64,000 bases of DNA from Streptomyces tuirus. Its GTDB lineage: Bacteria; Actinomycetota; Actinomycetes; Streptomycetales; Streptomycetaceae. Below the pieces are notes generated by a model, which saw only the letters and a list, made by a program, of their open reading frames with translations, did not search any database and was not told the DNA's origin. This document shows, piece after piece, positions 63,763 to 64,000 of the stretch. The stretch lies in contig NZ_AP023439.1 in assembly GCF_014701095.1 (NCBI RefSeq), forward strand, positions 1,166,001 to 1,230,000, given 5' to 3'. The position numbers were made by a program, and so were the translations under genes. Each line of letters begins with the position of its first letter. The first letter of the stretch is position 1.

Positions 63763-63857
63763 TTCCCGGGTCGGCACCGCAAAGGTATGGCTCCATTCCA
63801 TTGAGTCTCAGCCTGCTCGACCCCGTGAACCGCCGCCGCCCCGTCGGGAGTCCGCCC

Positions 63858-64000
63858 ATGTCCCAGGAACCCACTCTCACACCCGCCGCCCCGGAGGGCG
63901 ACGACTATCTCGAACGCAGAGCGCTGCGCCGCGGCAGCGCCGGCTGGGTGCTGCTGACCGGCCTCGGCGTCGCCTACGTCGTCTCCGGCGACTACTCGGG
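63858..64000 (+). CDS. Ethanolamine permease, N-terminal fragment (cut by window edge)
   Basis: Forty-seven codons are visible. After a short leader they read YLERRALRRGSAGWVLLTGL then GVAYVVSGDYSG, the typical opening of APC-family ethanolamine permeases, whose first membrane helix contains the VSGDY/F segment. GGGAG lies at a good distance before the ATG. It follows the FadR-type regulator and completes an uptake-plus-assimilation set with glnA4. The rest lies beyond base 64000. Confidence 0.85.
   Translation, partial: MSQEPTLTPAAPEGDDYLERRALRRGSAGWVLLTGLGVAYVVSGDYS

Overview
The window is a very GC-rich stretch of actinobacterial chromosome, almost certainly Streptomyces. The support is extreme third-position GC, GTG and TTG starts, rare TTA codons, many Tat and lipoprotein signals, and Streptomyces-type families (DUF1844, DUF1918, DUF2510, DUF6314, mycosin, GlnA4). 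The order cobT-cobL, metNIQ, argH, argRDBJC, pheST, rplT-rpmI-infC, glnA4 matches, as far as I recall, one arm-proximal core region of S. coelicolor; I could not check this. I see no insertion sequence, prophage, tRNA, rRNA or CRISPR array.

Layout. 1-6458: corrin genes (partial siroheme synthase cysG, a giant BluB-CobT fusion, cobL), all on the minus strand. 6605-9997: an acetyltransferase and the methionine importer metNIQ. 10373-18800: mixed housekeeping genes: a HAD phosphatase, two small membrane proteins, a GNAT, an orphan sigma factor, a Tat-exported glycerophosphodiesterase, a PlsC-like acyltransferase, a TetR-MFS efflux pair with a perfect 26-bp operator, and an aldo/keto reductase. 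18969-30706: arginine biosynthesis, split into argH and the translationally overlapping argC-J-B-D plus argR. Between the two parts sit a secreted protein, an L,D-transpeptidase and a flavin electron-transfer trio (ferric-reductase-like membrane flavoprotein, a triple FMN-binding secreted protein, ApbE flavin transferase).

30879-44588: accessory genes: a secreted GH51 arabinofuranosidase, a histidine-phosphatase fold protein lacking its catalytic residues, a MocR/EamA pair with overlapping start codons, a Tat-exported GHL10 glycosidase, 3-hydroxybutyryl-CoA dehydrogenase, a small coiled-coil membrane protein and a NUDIX hydrolase (both with TTA codons), a TPR-like regulator, and a SpoIIE-type phosphatase. 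44737-52093: the translation block pheT, pheS, a TTA-containing PAS histidine kinase, a SpoU methyltransferase, and rplT-rpmI-infC. infC has no canonical start codon and appears to use AUC behind a strong ribosome binding site. Its long leader carries a hairpin followed by a U-tract that looks like an attenuator.

52489-59278: DUF1844, SseB, a mycosin protease overlapping a proline-rich membrane protein, a PLP aldolase/racemase-like enzyme and a DUF2510 protein. 59320-64000: a probable ethanolamine-utilisation locus. It has glnA4, an aldehyde dehydrogenase and an SDR in an overlapping operon, a divergent FadR-type regulator, and the first 47 codons of an ethanolamine permease at the window edge. 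The nonamer GGTATTGCC lies upstream of both glnA4 and the permease, so it is a candidate operator for the regulator between them.

The strongest candidates for under-described biology are the triple-FMN extracytoplasmic electron-transfer cluster, the AUC-initiated, attenuated infC operon, the BluB-CobT protein with a disordered extension of about 800 residues, and the ethanolamine locus with its shared motif.
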